The translations under genes and the position numbers were made by a program. Below, piece by piece: positions 28,530 to 39,683 of a DNA stretch of 64,000 nt. The DNA is from Gallionella sp. GTDB taxonomy: Bacteria; Pseudomonadota; Gammaproteobacteria; Burkholderiales; Gallionellaceae. The notes under the pieces were generated by a model. The model worked only from the letters and a program-made list of their open reading frames with translations, was not told the origin of the DNA and ran no database searches. The stretch's first letter is position 1, and the number at the start of each line of letters is the position of its first letter. The stretch lies in contig PLWV01000017.1 of assembly GCA_003153155.1 (NCBI GenBank), forward strand, positions 223,932-287,931, read 5' to 3'.

Positions 28530-28865
28530 CTTGAATGTGCGCATTCCTAGTTCCATGATCCGCAGCGTGACGCAGCACTTGTTCCCTGGTTGCGGCGACA
28601 ATGTGAGCGGGCGCCAACACAAAGTGCTGGACGCCGCTTCGACGGCGACGCGCGCAGTTATCTCCGGCGGCAGCACGCTGTCGCGGTATTCCTGATTCTG
28701 GCTCTCTAACAGTTCCCACGATGGCGTGCTGATCACGCGCGCCTGGATTCCCTCTGCCTTCAGTTGCTCATAAGCTGCAATGCACAGCGTGACTTCATTG
28801 CCGGTCGCCAGCAGCAGCACATCAGGGCTATGGTGCGGGGCATCGGCGAGCACGTAGCGGGGCCG
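28530..28865 (-). pseudogene. Transketolase C-terminal remnant (second, divergent tkt)
   Basis: YVLADAPHHSPDVLLLATGNEVTLCIAAYEQLKAEGIQARVISTPSWELLESQNQEYRDSVLPPEITARVAVEAAS; no N-terminal domains. Confidence 0.85.
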
Positions 28866-29114
28866 GATCCAGCCTAGGCAGACCGATGACCACGGCAGGT
28901 CGCCTTCCTGACCTCGACGATAGACTATTTCTTCCGCGCCTATGACGCCAGCAATGGCGAGCCGTTGCGGCAGGGTCGCCTCCCTGTTGGCGGACAGTCG
29001 ATGCCGATGAGCTACGCGATGGACGGCAAACAATATTTGTTTACCGCCGCAGGTGGCCATGGCTCGTTTAGCACAAAGGTCGGCGACTACGTCATCGCCT
29101 ACACGCTGGAGTGA
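28866..29114 (+). pseudogene. Quinoprotein (PQQ) glucose dehydrogenase C-terminal remnant, frameshifted
   Basis: + strand LGRPMTTAG (one frame) then [71 protein letters not shown], resembling the Gcd C-terminus. Confidence 0.8.
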
Positions 29115-31191
29115 TCGTTCGAGACATCAGACCGCTGGCGTCAGCCAGCAGTGTCTTTGCGCGCGAGCAAACGTTGTCGACGGTGAAGCCGTATTCGCGC
29201 AGCACCACCGCGGCCGGCGCGGAAGCGCCGAAGCGTTCCACACTGAGCATGTCGCCCCGCGCACCGATGTAACGATCCCAGCCTTGCGACACACCCAATT
29301 CGACCGCGAGCCGCGTACCCACCGAGGGCGGCAGCACCGCATCGCGTTCGGCTTGTGGTAAAGCCTCGAATAACTCCCAACTCGGCATCGAGACGCAACG
29401 CACGGCGATGCCTTGCTGTTGCAGGCGTTCTGCCGCCGCCACGATCAGGCCGACTTCGGAACCGGTAGCGAGCAGGATCAGTTCGGGCTTGCCGTTCGGC
29501 GCATCGCTCAACACATAGGCGCCACGGCGCAATCCATCCGCCGCGGCGTAGCGGCTGCGATCGAGCGTGGGCAGATCCTGCCGGGTCAATACCAGCATCA
29601 CCGGCCGGTCGCGCGTTTCCAGAGCGACGCGCCAGGCGACCGCGGTTTCGTTGGCATCGCCGGGGCGGATCACGATGAGGTTCGGAATCGCCCGCAGGTT
29701 CGCCAGTTGCTCCACAGGTTGATGGGTGGGGCCGTCCTCGCCGACGGCGATGCTGTCGTGCGTGAACACGTGCACGATGTGCAGCCCCATCAGTGCCGCC
29801 AGCCGGATTGACGGGCGCATGTAGTCGGAGAAGATCAGAAAGGTCGAGCCATACGGAATAAAACCGCCATGCGCGGCGAGGCCGTTGACGATGGCGCCCA
29901 TCGCATGTTCACGCACGCCAAAGTGCAGGTTGCGTCCGGCATAGCTCCAGCCGCCGCCATCGGAGCCTTGTTCATCCGCGTTTTTCGCCGGTGGCGCATT
30001 GAAATCGTCCAAGCCTTTCAAGGCCGTTTTCGTCGATGGGTCGAGGTCGGCCGAACCGCCGGTCAGCGCCAGCAGTTTGGGCGCAATGGCGTTCATCACC
30101 TTGCCGGATGCGTCGCGCGTCGCAAGGCCCTTGGCATCGGCGTCAAATACCGGGATATCCGCGTCCCAGCCGGGCGGCAGTTCGTCACGCAAGCGACCCT
30201 GAAGCTCCTCGGACAGAACCGGAAATGTGCTGGCGTAGATACTCAGCGACAAGTTCCACGCCGCCTCGTCCTGCGCGCCGCGTTCCACCGCCTCTCGGAA
30301 ATGCGCCAGCGCCTCGCCCGGTATCAGGAAGTCCGGCTCGGTCGGCCAGCCCAGTGTCTGCTTGGTCTTGCGTACGTCGTCCACGCCGAGCGGGGAACCG
30401 TGCGCCTTGAAGCTGTCCTGCTCGGGAGAGCCGTAGCCAATATGGGTACGCACCAGGATCAGCGACGGCCGCGCGGTTTCCGCGTGCGCAGCGGCCAGCG
30501 CGGCATCGATCGCAGCGAGGTCGTTGCCGTCCGCCACCGACACGGTGTGCCAACCATAAGCCTCAAAGCGTTGCGCGCGATTCTCGGAAAAGGTGATGTC
30601 GGTGCCGGCGGCTAGGGTGACGTAGTTGTTGTCGTAGAGGCAAATGAGCTTGCCGAGCTTGAGATGACCGGCCAGCGAGGCCGCTTCGGAGGCTACGCCC
30701 TCCATCAGGTCACCGTCGCTGACGATGGCATAGGTATGGTGATCGATGAGCGCGTGATCTGGACGGTTGTAGCGGGCCGCGAGTTGCACCTCTGCGATCG
30801 CCATGCCGACCGCGTTGCCGAAGCCTTGCCCCAGCGGTCCGGTGGTGGTTTCCACGCCAGGCGTGTGTCCGCGCTCGGGATGCCCCGGCGCCTTGCTGCC
30901 CCATTGGCGGAACTGTCGGATGTCGTCCAGCGCAAGGTCGTAGCCGGTCAGGTGCAGCAGACTGTAGAGCAGCGCCGAACCGTGTCCGGCCGAGAGCACG
31001 AAGCGGTCGCGATTGAGCCAATGCGGGTTGTGCGGGTTGTACTTGAGCCAGCGCGTCCATAGCACGTAGGCCATCGGCGCGGCGTCGAGCGGCAGGCCCG
31101 GATGCCCGCTGTTGGCCTTTTGCACCATGTCCACCGACAGGAAGCGCAGGGTATTGATGCATAGCTGGTCGAGTTGCGCCGCGACTGTCAT
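29092..31191 (-). CDS. tkt: Transketolase
   Basis: [66 protein letters not shown]. Confidence 0.95.
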   Translation of the reverse strand: MTVAAQLDQLCINTLRFLSVDMVQKANSGHPGLPLDAAPMAYVLWTRWLKYNPHNPHWLNRDRFVLSAGHGSALLYSLLHLTGYDLALDDIRQFRQWGSKAPGHPERGHTPGVETTTGPLGQGFGNAVGMAIAEVQLAARYNRPDHALIDHHTYAIVSDGDLMEGVASEAASLAGHLKLGKLICLYDNNYVTLAAGTDITFSENRAQRFEAYGWHTVSVADGNDLAAIDAALAAAHAETARPSLILVRTHIGYGSPEQDSFKAHGSPLGVDDVRKTKQTLGWPTEPDFLIPGEALAHFREAVERGAQDEAAWNLSLSIYASTFPVLSEELQGRLRDELPPGWDADIPVFDADAKGLATRDASGKVMNAIAPKLLALTGGSADLDPSTKTALKGLDDFNAPPAKNADEQGSDGGGWSYAGRNLHFGVREHAMGAIVNGLAAHGGFIPYGSTFLIFSDYMRPSIRLAALMGLHIVHVFTHDSIAVGEDGPTHQPVEQLANLRAIPNLIVIRPGDANETAVAWRVALETRDRPVMLVLTRQDLPTLDRSRYAAADGLRRGAYVLSDAPNGKPELILLATGSEVGLIVAAAERLQQQGIAVRCVSMPSWELFEALPQAERDAVLPPSVGTRLAVELGVSQGWDRYIGARGDMLSVERFGASAPAAVVLREYGFTVDNVCSRAKTLLADASGLMSRTITPACRR

Positions 31192-31193
31192 GG

Positions 31194-32291
31194 CTAGTCT
31201 CCGCCTGGATAGGTCTGCGTAAGCACGGCGCTTTTTGAAGCAATGCAGGCCATCAGATCGCCCCATGACTTGGCGAAAGCTGCGGTGCCTTCGCGCTGGA
31301 GATCGGCGGCAAGCGCTTCATCGTTGACGCCCTCGCGGGTAAATTCCGCGAGCACCGCTTCGGCATTGCCACCGTCGAATCGCATGGCGTCCTTCACTTT
31401 CCCATGATCGGCGAAGGCGAGCAGTGTCTTTTCGGGCATGGTGTTGATGGTATCCGGAGCCGCCAGCGCTTCAACATAAAGAACGTCTGGGGCTGCTGGA
31501 TCCTTGGTGCCGGTGCTGGCCCACAGCAAGCGTTGCGGCCGCGCGCCGGAAGAGGCAAGTTTCTGCCAACGCTTTGATGCCAGCAGGTCGCGGTAGGCTT
31601 TGTACGTGCGCATGGCGATGGCGATGCCGAGGCGGTTGCGGAACTCGTCTGGAACCTTGTCCTTGATCGCTACGTCCCACCGGCTGACGAAAATCGATGC
31701 AACGGAAGCGACCCTTGGATCGCGACCGGCGGCGATGCGCCGCTCGATGCCGCGCATATACGCTTCGGCCGCCGCGATGTAGTGCTCGCGTGAGAACAGC
31801 AGCGTGACATTTATCGGCACGCCCGCGAAGATTGCCTCCTCGATCGCCGGAATGCCTGCGCGGGTACCCGGGATCTTGATGAAAAGATTGGGTCGCCGTG
31901 CACGCGCATGCAGTTGCGCAGCCGCCTTTATCGTGCCGGCGGTGTCGTCCGCAAGCAAGGGCGATACCTCCAGTGATACCCAGCCGTCAACTCCGCCGGT
32001 GGCGTCGTGAACCGGACGAAAGAGATCGGCGGCCTGAGTCAGGTCTTCCAGCGCCAGTTCGAAAAAGAGTGCTTCGCCTGGCTTGCCGGCAAGGGCTTTT
32101 TCTCGGATGGCAGCGTCGTAAAAACCGGTATTCCCGATGGCGTGATCGAAGATCGTGGGATTGGAGGTCAGTCCCGTCACGGATAGCTCGCTGATATAGC
32201 GACCCAGTGTGCCGCTCGTCAGCAGCGCGCGCGCGATGTTGTCGAGCCACAGGCTTTGACCGAGATCGTGCAGTTGTTGTGTGGTTTTCAT
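31194..32291 (-). CDS. tal: Transaldolase
   Basis: [51 protein letters not shown]. Confidence 0.95.
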   Translation of the reverse strand: MKTTQQLHDLGQSLWLDNIARALLTSGTLGRYISELSVTGLTSNPTIFDHAIGNTGFYDAAIREKALAGKPGEALFFELALEDLTQAADLFRPVHDATGGVDGWVSLEVSPLLADDTAGTIKAAAQLHARARRPNLFIKIPGTRAGIPAIEEAIFAGVPINVTLLFSREHYIAAAEAYMRGIERRIAAGRDPRVASVASIFVSRWDVAIKDKVPDEFRNRLGIAIAMRTYKAYRDLLASKRWQKLASSGARPQRLLWASTGTKDPAAPDVLYVEALAAPDTINTMPEKTLLAFADHGKVKDAMRFDGGNAEAVLAEFTREGVNDEALAADLQREGTAAFAKSWGDLMACIASKSAVLTQTYPGGD

Positions 32292-32403
32292 GATAGCTCC
32301 TATTATGTGCATTCGGCTTTGGGAATGCCGAGCAAGGCGGGAAAATCTTAATTGAGCAGGGTATTATCCGCATCCAGCAGGAATCCCACCTCGCTCGCCA
32401 TGG

Positions 32404-33816
32404 TCATTTTGTCGCCTTCACCAATATCGGGTTGTGCCAGCTTCCATCTGCCGCAATGAGCGCATCAGCTTGTTTCGGCCCCCAGCTGCCGGGCTTGTAG
32501 ACGTGGACCCGGCGATGCATGTCAAGAACGGGATCGACCACAGCCCAGGCGGCCTCAACCGCGTCCTCACGGGTGAAGAGAGCGCCATCCCCGGCCATGG
32601 CGTCTACCAAAAGTCGCTCGTAGGGTGCCTCCTCTCCCGGTTGTTCATACAGAAAATAGAGCTCGCGCTGGTCGCCGACGAACTCCTTGCCTGCGCGCTT
32701 GACGCGCGCGGCGAGGACGACCGCAGAGTTGGGAGAGAGCCGGAAGCGCAGATAATTAGCCCGCCCGTCCACAGGTGCTGAATCGTCGAACAGTCTTTGC
32801 GGTGGTGGCTTTAGCTCCACCAGGACCTCGGCCGCTGTGGCAGCCAGACATTTGCCGGAACGCAGGTACCATGGCACTCCCTCCCAGCGCCACGAGTCGA
32901 TGAACAGCCGCAGGGCGCAGAACGTCTCTACGTTCGATCCCTTCGTCACGCCTGGCTCTTTCCGGTAGCCGGCGTACTGGCCGCATACCACGTCGTCCGG
33001 CTTCAGGGGGCGCATGGCCTGGAACACCTTGGCCTTCTCGTTGTGGACGGCACCAAAGCCCTGACAGGCCGGCGGCTCCATGGCTAGCAGCGCGACAATC
33101 TGGAACAAATGGTTCTGGATAACGTCGCGCAGGCAACCGGCGCTTTCGTAAAACGCGCCTCGGCCTTTCACGCCGAAATCCTCAGCCAGCGTGATCTGGA
33201 CGCTGGCCACGTAGTTGCGGTTCCAGATCGGTTCGAGGAAGGAATTGGCGAAGCGGAAATAAAGGATATTCATGATCGCCTTCTTCCCGAGGTAGTGGTC
33301 GATGCGGAAGATCGAGTCTTCCGCGAACACCGACAGCGCGATGCGGTTGAGCTCCCGCGCGGAAGCCAGGTCGCGACCGAACGGTTTTTCGACGATGACG
33401 CGCGCCTGATCGGCCAGACCCGCAGCACCGAGCCCTTTGATTACCGTCGCGAACAGCGCAGGCGGAACGGCGAGATAGTGCGTCGGGTGCCGGGCATCGC
33501 CCAGCGCCTGCTTGAGTGCTTTGAATGTACCCAGATCGTTGTAATCTCCGTCCACATACTGGAGCAGGGAAAGAAGGTGGTCGAGGGCATCCCGGTCATC
33601 GATCTTGCCGGTTTGTTTGATGCTGTCCGTCGCCCGTTTGCGCAGTTGCGCCAAGCTCCACTTCGAGGCAGCGACGCCAACCACCGGCACGTTGAGGACC
33701 CCGCGTTTGGCCATCGCGTAGAGCGCCGGAAAGATCATCTTGTGGGCGAGGTCGCCGGTCACGCCGAAGATCACCAGCGCATCGGCCAACGTCGCGCGGC
33801 TATGGGTATTGCCCAT
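32404..33816 (-). CDS. zwf: Glucose-6-phosphate 1-dehydrogenase
   Basis: [47 protein letters not shown]. Confidence 0.96.
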   Translation of the reverse strand: MGNTHSRATLADALVIFGVTGDLAHKMIFPALYAMAKRGVLNVPVVGVAASKWSLAQLRKRATDSIKQTGKIDDRDALDHLLSLLQYVDGDYNDLGTFKALKQALGDARHPTHYLAVPPALFATVIKGLGAAGLADQARVIVEKPFGRDLASARELNRIALSVFAEDSIFRIDHYLGKKAIMNILYFRFANSFLEPIWNRNYVASVQITLAEDFGVKGRGAFYESAGCLRDVIQNHLFQIVALLAMEPPACQGFGAVHNEKAKVFQAMRPLKPDDVVCGQYAGYRKEPGVTKGSNVETFCALRLFIDSWRWEGVPWYLRSGKCLAATAAEVLVELKPPPQRLFDDSAPVDGRANYLRFRLSPNSAVVLAARVKRAGKEFVGDQRELYFLYEQPGEEAPYERLLVDAMAGDGALFTREDAVEAAWAVVDPVLDMHRRVHVYKPGSWGPKQADALIAADGSWHNPILVKATK

Positions 33817-33817
33817 C

Positions 33818-34837
33818 TCAGCTTTGTTCTTTTTTCTCATCGTGACCGCCAAACTGTTTTCGCATCGCGGACAGAAGCCGGTCGGCATAGTCGGCATCGC
33901 CGCGCGACGCAAAGCGTTCGAATAGTGCCGCACTGATTACCGGGGCCGGCACGCCCTCGTCGATGGCGGCCAGTGCCGTCCAGCGCCCCTCACCCGAATC
34001 CGACACACGCCCAGAGAACCCGGTGAGTTCTGCATCCTCAACCAGGGCCGCTGCCATCAAATCGAGGAGCCATGACGCCACCACACTGCCGCGTCGCCAG
34101 ACTTCCGCGATCTGTGGCAGATCCATCTCATACTGGTAATACTCCGGGTTGCGCATCGGCGTGGTCTCGGCATCGCTATCATGCGAGCGCTTACCGGCGT
34201 TGGCGTTGCGCAGGATGTTCATCCCTTCGGCATAAGCCGCCATGAGGCCATACTCGATGCCGTTGTGGACCATCTTGACGAAGTGGCCCGCGCCAGTCGG
34301 GCCGCAATGCAGATATCCGTGTTCTGCAGGACCAGGATTACCCTTCTTGCCCGGGGTGCGTGTCGCTGCCTCGACACCTGGCGCGATACTCCTGAAAATC
34401 GGGTCCAGGTGCTTGACGATCTGTTCCTCTCCGCCGATCATCAGACAGAAGCCGCGTTCCTGCCCGAACACCCCGCCGCTGGTGCCGCAATCGACGTAAT
34501 GTATGCCCCTGGTCTTGAGCGCCTGCGCTCTCAGGAGATCGTCGCGGTAATAGCTGTTGCCGCCGTCGATGATGATGTCACCGGCATCCATGCACGCAGC
34601 CAGTTCCTCAACTGTCTTGCCGGTCACGCCGGCGGGAACCATCACCCAGACCGTGCGCGGTTTGGCCAGCTTCGCGACCAGCTCGTCGATCGAGGCGGCA
34701 GCCTGAACGTCGCGGGACGCAATCCTCTTCACAGCGGCGGGGTTCACGTCGTAGACGACACACTGATGCCCATCCTTCGTCAAGCGCCGTACCAAACTGG
34801 CACCCATACGTCCTAATCCGATCATGCCTAGATGCAT
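33818..34837 (-). CDS. gnd: 6-phosphogluconate dehydrogenase (decarboxylating, short form)
   Basis: [66 protein letters not shown]. Confidence 0.95.
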   Translation of the reverse strand: MHLGMIGLGRMGASLVRRLTKDGHQCVVYDVNPAAVKRIASRDVQAAASIDELVAKLAKPRTVWVMVPAGVTGKTVEELAACMDAGDIIIDGGNSYYRDDLLRAQALKTRGIHYVDCGTSGGVFGQERGFCLMIGGEEQIVKHLDPIFRSIAPGVEAATRTPGKKGNPGPAEHGYLHCGPTGAGHFVKMVHNGIEYGLMAAYAEGMNILRNANAGKRSHDSDAETTPMRNPEYYQYEMDLPQIAEVWRRGSVVASWLLDLMAAALVEDAELTGFSGRVSDSGEGRWTALAAIDEGVPAPVISAALFERFASRGDADYADRLLSAMRKQFGGHDEKKEQS

Positions 34838-35571
34838 TTTGAATCTCCTTGCTTAACTGGTTCAACCAACGGCACGAGCAGCGCAGACTCCACCAGCACA
34901 TCGACACCCGCCGCCGGCATGATCGCCCGCGCTGGAATGTCCTTACCGGCACGCCACTCGGCCACCGCCCTATGCTTGAACTCTCCACTGACCAGAAATA
35001 TCACTTGCCGCGCACGACTCAGCCGCGCCGCACTCAACGACACACGCTGCGGCGGTGGTTTGGGTGCGTCTAATACCGCCAGCGTGTCCGGCGAACCGGG
35101 CGCTGTGCCCCACTCATGACCGGGAAACAGACTTGCCGTGTGGCCGTCTTCGCCAAGTCCGAGCAGCACCAGATCGAAGTCGCCGACTGTCTGCAGTGTT
35201 TCGGCATACATTCGCGCCGCTTGAAACGCACCCAGCTCCCCCGGTATAGCATGCGACTGAAACGGGGGAATGGGCACGCGATCGAGCCAAACCTCGGCGG
35301 CCATGCGAGAGTTGCACGCTGAATCGGCTGGCGGCAGGCAGCGCTCGTCGCCGAAATAGATGTGCCACGCGGACCAATCGGTCTGTGCCGCACATAACCT
35401 GTGATAAATTCCTCGCGGCGTGTTTCCGCCGGCGAGCACGAGATGGAATTGGCCGCGTTCATGAATAGCCTTTGCCGCGCTCGCAAGGATATTCTCAATC
35501 GCCGCTTGTTGTAACGCCAGCTCATCGGCAACTGCATGCCAGCGGCACAGTTCTAATTCGGCGCGATTCAT
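34828..35571 (-). CDS. pgl: 6-phosphogluconolactonase
   Basis: [40 protein letters not shown]. Confidence 0.94.
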   Translation of the reverse strand: MNRAELELCRWHAVADELALQQAAIENILASAAKAIHERGQFHLVLAGGNTPRGIYHRLCAAQTDWSAWHIYFGDERCLPPADSACNSRMAAEVWLDRVPIPPFQSHAIPGELGAFQAARMYAETLQTVGDFDLVLLGLGEDGHTASLFPGHEWGTAPGSPDTLAVLDAPKPPPQRVSLSAARLSRARQVIFLVSGEFKHRAVAEWRAGKDIPARAIMPAAGVDVLVESALLVPLVEPVKQGDSKCI

Positions 35572-35574
35572 CGG

Positions 35575-35898
35575 TCAGTACTCGCCACCCATCGCCCGCA
35601 AGCGCGCCCGCAACGATTCGATCTCGTCCAGCAATTCCAGCGCCAGTGCCGCCCCGGCGAGATCAATGTCAAGATCCCGCTGCAGGCGCAAGGCCATTCG
35701 GGCGCGGTGCAGGCTGGCGCCGCCGAAACGCCAGCGAGACGGTTCACGGCCTAGTGGCTCCAGCACGCCGGCATCCACCAACTCGACGATCCGTTCAGCA
35801 TGGACGGCGCAGGCGCCGCATAGATCGGCCAGCGTCAGCTGGGTTTGCTCTTCCAGTATGCATATTGCAAATTGTGGCACGCCATTTTCAGTATTCAT
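35575..35898 (-). CDS. cbpM: Chaperone modulator CbpM (MerR-like)
   Basis: Position immediately downstream of cbpA; LADLCGACAVHAERIVELVDAGVLEPLG...LHRARMALRLQRDLDIDLAGAALALELLDEIESLRARL. Confidence 0.88.
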   Translation of the reverse strand: MNTENGVPQFAICILEEQTQLTLADLCGACAVHAERIVELVDAGVLEPLGREPSRWRFGGASLHRARMALRLQRDLDIDLAGAALALELLDEIESLRARLRAMGGEY

Positions 35899-35901
35899 CT
35901 C

Positions 35902-36846
35902 TCACACTCCCATTTTGGCGCGTGGATTAAAATTCAATTCCTGCGCCATTTTCCGGTAGACATCCCTGGCTGCTTCGGTATCGGCTGGTGGCAGCGCGAT
36001 CGCCAAAATCACATAGCAATCTCCGGGCGGGTCGCCCGGTATGCCCCGTCCCTTCAGCCGCAGCTTGCGTCCGGACCCCGAACCCTCGGGTATTTTGAGT
36101 TCCACGATGCCGCCGAGCGTCGGCACCTTCACTGTTGCGCCCAGTGCCGCCTCCCAAGGTGCCACCGGCAAATCGAGATAGAGATCGCGGCCATCAACAC
36201 GGTAAAGCGGGTGTGCTCGAAATTCAACTTGGAGATACAGATCTCCCGCTTGGCCTTCTCCCATACCGGCACTGCCCTGTCCGCTGAGGCGAATGTGCTG
36301 ACCTTCGCGGATGCCCTTCGGGATGGTTACGTTGAGAACGCGTTCCCTGGTGATGACATGGCCTTGCGCGTCCACTCCGGGAACCCGCAGAGTGATGGTA
36401 TGGGTTGCGCTCTGGTAAGTGTCTTCCAAGTCAATGAGCACCTTGGCGTGGTGGTCCTCACCTTTTGCATGAGGCTGCGCGCGTCCGGCTCCGCCCGCGC
36501 GGAAATCCCTCCCGAAAAGAGATGCGAAGAAATCGCTGTAGTCCGCCGCATCGCCGCCGCTGAATCCGCCGCCACTGAATTCGAAACCCGTGTTCCAGTC
36601 CGGCGGTGGGCGAAACTCCTGCCCGCCTTTCCAATTGGTTCCGAGTTGATCGTAAGCCGCGCGTTTCTCCGCATCCTTAAGTACCTCATAGGCCTCGCCC
36701 AGCTCTTTGAAACGGGCTTCGGCGTCGGCTTCCTTGCTGATGTCCGGATGATACTTGCGAGCCAGCTTGCGGTAGGAACGCTTGATTTCATCCTGAGTCG
36801 CGTCACGCGCGACCCCCATGATCTTGTAATAGTCCTTGAATTCCAT
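35902..36846 (-). CDS. cbpA: DnaJ-family chaperone CbpA
   Basis: J-domain KDYYKIMGVARDATQDEIKRSYRKLARKYHPD; DnaJ C-terminal domain; no zinc fingers. Confidence 0.93.
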   Translation of the reverse strand: MEFKDYYKIMGVARDATQDEIKRSYRKLARKYHPDISKEADAEARFKELGEAYEVLKDAEKRAAYDQLGTNWKGGQEFRPPPDWNTGFEFSGGGFSGGDAADYSDFFASLFGRDFRAGGAGRAQPHAKGEDHHAKVLIDLEDTYQSATHTITLRVPGVDAQGHVITRERVLNVTIPKGIREGQHIRLSGQGSAGMGEGQAGDLYLQVEFRAHPLYRVDGRDLYLDLPVAPWEAALGATVKVPTLGGIVELKIPEGSGSGRKLRLKGRGIPGDPPGDCYVILAIALPPADTEAARDVYRKMAQELNFNPRAKMGV

Positions 36847-36929
36847 CTAGCCAAGTCCCCTGCAAAGATTCTAAGATTTTCTCGCTTGTAATCCAGACCG
36901 AGAATCGAAAATGGATCGATAATGTTCAA

Positions 36930-37703
36930 TCAACGCGCTACAGCCTGCCGGTAAAAGAGTGCCAGCTGCATATAGACACTGGGACAGCAGTTTTTCAAAA
37001 TATCCGGCGCAGTAAAAAAATACTCGCTCAATACCGCGAAAAACTCCGCCGGGCTGGTGGCAGCATAAGGATTGATAAAGGCTGATTCTCCTGCTGCAAC
37101 TTGCAGGCACAGTATATCGTAGGCCTCATTCAAGACCTCGGCCCATCTTTTTCGGCTCATACCACGACGCAATGGCGGCATGCCATTGGTTACCCCGTTG
37201 AGGCCGTCCAACTTGTGTGCGAACTCGTGCAACACAACATTGTGGCCGGCCTGGGAATGATAGGTGTCACGCTCCACGTCATCCCAGGACAAAATCACCG
37301 GCCCGCGCAACCATGACTCGCCGGTTAAAACACTTGCTTCGTTATGTACCAGGCCAATCGCATCCATCTGCTCATGATTAACCCGGAACGCGCCGGGATA
37401 GAGGATGACTTCGACCCAATTATCAAAGTAATCAATATCCAGATTCAAAATCAATAAACAGGCTTGAGCAGCCACCGCCACGCGCATCGACAAGGTCACA
37501 TCCAGGCCCTGCACCCCGTTAATCGACTTGCTATGCAAGAACCAGGTCGTCAGTTCGCGCAGATGCGCCATTTGCACTGCGTCCAGCCCCCGCAACACCA
37601 CTATCTGTCGCGTCACACTGTGCCAAATAAGATGGGGTATCGGATTGCGTCGCAGTATTCGACGCATATGCCAGCGTCGTAGCGTATTGCCCAATGAATT
37701 CAA
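36930..37703 (-). CDS. mtfA: MtfA-like zinc-dependent peptidase
   Basis: VVLHEFAHKLDGLNGVTNGMPPL; EFFAVLSEYFFTAPDILK. Confidence 0.9.
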   Translation of the reverse strand: MNSLGNTLRRWHMRRILRRNPIPHLIWHSVTRQIVVLRGLDAVQMAHLRELTTWFLHSKSINGVQGLDVTLSMRVAVAAQACLLILNLDIDYFDNWVEVILYPGAFRVNHEQMDAIGLVHNEASVLTGESWLRGPVILSWDDVERDTYHSQAGHNVVLHEFAHKLDGLNGVTNGMPPLRRGMSRKRWAEVLNEAYDILCLQVAAGESAFINPYAATSPAEFFAVLSEYFFTAPDILKNCCPSVYMQLALFYRQAVAR

Positions 37704-37744
37704 TTTTATTTATCTATAACCACTACATAACCACGAACCGGCAT

Positions 37745-37939
37745 TTAACCTGCCAATTGCGCTGCAATATCGTCCAAGGCTGTATGCATCTCCGCCAGAA
37801 TGAGCTTATCTGCAGCATGCTGGTCAATCTCCGGAATATCCCAATCGAAGATTGTGCGATATTTTTCAACCAGGCTACGCATATCCGTAACGATTTCACT
37901 GCGGTGCGCATCCAATTCCAGTTGTTCCATATTTTTCAT
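37745..37939 (-). CDS. 64-aa hypothetical protein
   Basis: MKNMEQLELDAHRSEIVTDMRSLVEKYRTIFDWDIPEIDQHAADKLILAEMHTALDDIAAQLAG; Shine-Dalgarno aagaagaa upstream. Confidence 0.6.
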   Translation of the reverse strand: MKNMEQLELDAHRSEIVTDMRSLVEKYRTIFDWDIPEIDQHAADKLILAEMHTALDDIAAQLAG

Positions 37940-37952
37940 GATGTTTCTTCTT

Positions 37953-38787
37953 GGTAATTAGGGCGTTTCGTAACCAGTGTATCCTTGGAGATACTTATGG
38001 TTACTGGGGTTCAAACAGTATTTAGTTGTGCGACCAACTTTTTGAACGGTCGCAAGTGTGTTTTTTGCGGTTCTTTCAAGACCGTGAAGACCGCACGAAG
38101 CTATGTTAAATGCATGCTGTGTGGCAAGCAAAAAAGCCTGACCAAGCTGCGTCGCGAGATTGCCATCTTGCAGGGGTTTTACCAACAGCAACCCGCCTAT
38201 CGACTGGCCAGCGATCTGGGCGTGGATGCCAAGACGGTAACCCGGGTTTATCAGCGGTTGCGCATCGCGCTGTTTCATACCGCCGAACTCGAAGGTGCCA
38301 AGCTGTCTGGCGAGATCGAGTTGGATGAGTCCTACTTCGGCGGAGTCCGCAAGGGTCAACGTGGGCGTGGCGCAAGAGGTAAAAGCATCGTATTCGGCCT
38401 GCTGGAGCGGGATGGGAGGGTATACACCAAGGTGGTGGAGTCGGTTTCGGCACAGACGCTCATGGCTCATATCCAGGCGCATACCCGCAAGGGATCGGTC
38501 TACTACACCGATGCGTTTCGTGGATATCAGTCGCTGCAACGATATGGAAAACATATGGTGGTTAATCATTCCAAAGGCTTTGTGAGTAAAAAGACCAAAA
38601 ACCATATCAACGGCATCGAAGGGTTTTGGAGTTATGCTAAACATATTCTGTACAACTATCGCGGCGTATCGAGGTATCACTTTCCCATGTATCTGAAAGA
38701 AATCGAATACCGTTACAATCATCGGCAGGAAAATATTTTCAAGCTCTTCCTGAAGATCTATTTTGGTTACGTTTCGCCCTAATTACC
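37953..38787 (+). mobile_element. IS1595-family insertion sequence, apparently intact
   Basis: 24-bp terminal inverted repeats GGTAATTAGGGCG(TTT/AAA)CGTAACCA; 8-bp target duplication TTCTTCTT at 37945-37952 and 38788-38795. Confidence 0.92.
37985..38782 (+). CDS. IS1595/ISXO2-like transposase
   Basis: CVFCGS zinc ribbon; GEIELDESYFGGVRKGQRGRGARGKSIVFG; YYTDAFRGYQSL; NHINGIEGFWSYAK. Confidence 0.93.
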   Translation: MEILMVTGVQTVFSCATNFLNGRKCVFCGSFKTVKTARSYVKCMLCGKQKSLTKLRREIAILQGFYQQQPAYRLASDLGVDAKTVTRVYQRLRIALFHTAELEGAKLSGEIELDESYFGGVRKGQRGRGARGKSIVFGLLERDGRVYTKVVESVSAQTLMAHIQAHTRKGSVYYTDAFRGYQSLQRYGKHMVVNHSKGFVSKKTKNHINGIEGFWSYAKHILYNYRGVSRYHFPMYLKEIEYRYNHRQENIFKLFLKIYFGYVSP

Positions 38788-38813
38788 TTCTTCTTTAACA
38801 ATAAAATGACAAT

Positions 38814-39110
38814 TTATTTCCACATTACGTTATGTTCTGCCTTTGCTGCGGCAGCAAGAAGATTAATGAGAGGCAGCGCCCGATGAGCCATGCTCACCAC
38901 CGGCTCATCCGCATCCTTATCCGCAACTGGCGGCGAGGCTTTTTCTGCATCGATAGCGGCTGTCAACCGGCGCAGCGCCGCAGGAACATCTGCCGCCAGA
39001 ATAGCGCCGGGCACGGTTGCGCTGTGCCCCATCATTTTCAGCATGGTAAGCGCGACATCCCCAAACATGGTGATGTCGGCATAGGCATCGGTTGTAAATG
39101 TCACCAGCAT
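38814..39110 (-). CDS. DUF1840-family protein
   Basis: MLVTFTTDAYADITMFGDVALTMLKMMGHSATVPGAILAADVPAALRRLTAAI. Confidence 0.8.
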   Translation of the reverse strand: MLVTFTTDAYADITMFGDVALTMLKMMGHSATVPGAILAADVPAALRRLTAAIDAEKASPPVADKDADEPVVSMAHRALPLINLLAAAAKAEHNVMWK

Positions 39111-39217
39111 ACGGTCCTCCTCGAATGAATAATTAGTATCTGTTTGCGCAATTGCGCAGCGGCGGCCTGACGAGAAAATGGCCGCGCACAGCGGCCATTT
39201 ATTATTACATTAACGCT

Positions 39218-39403
39218 TCAAGAATGCTTGTTTGCATCCTTGACGACTTTCTTTGCATCACCATAGGCTTTTTCGGCTTTTCCGGATATTTGTTTGCCAA
39301 GACCTTTGACTTGTTGCTTTTTGTTGCCGACCAGTTTTCCAGCCTTTTCCTGCACTTTACCAGCGATGTCTTTTAAAGCTCCTTTGACTTGATTTTTGTT
39401 CAT
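39218..39403 (-). CDS. CsbD-like stress protein
   Basis: MNKNQVKGALKDIAGKVQEKAGKLVGNKKQQVKGLGKQISGKAEKAYGDAKK. Confidence 0.88.
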   Translation of the reverse strand: MNKNQVKGALKDIAGKVQEKAGKLVGNKKQQVKGLGKQISGKAEKAYGDAKKVVKDANKHS

Positions 39404-39683
39404 GATCATATTCCTTCATTTAAGTTGACAGGCTCTCCCTGTGGAAGTTTTAGATTGAACGTAATGTTGCCGCCGGTCTGTGCGGTAACGAACCTAGCCG
39501 GCCAGAATAACCAGCGCTACGTTGAGGGTGTCCGGAATTTTGTGTATTTCGTGTATGGCCGGTTGTGGCACTTAGCCGACATTAAAGAAATCCTAAAGGC
39601 TCAGCATTGTTTTATTCTACTTGTTTATATAAACGCCGCCGCAAAAACACCAAAGCGCGCATTAATCATCCGGGAAACGACAA

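Noticed and set aside
29869-30615. 248-aa ORF on + strand
   Set aside because: Antisense to tkt.
35845-36891. 348-aa ORF on + strand
   Set aside because: Antisense to cbpA; shadow ORF.
37958-38722. 254-aa ORF on - strand
   Set aside because: Antisense to the IS1595 transposase.
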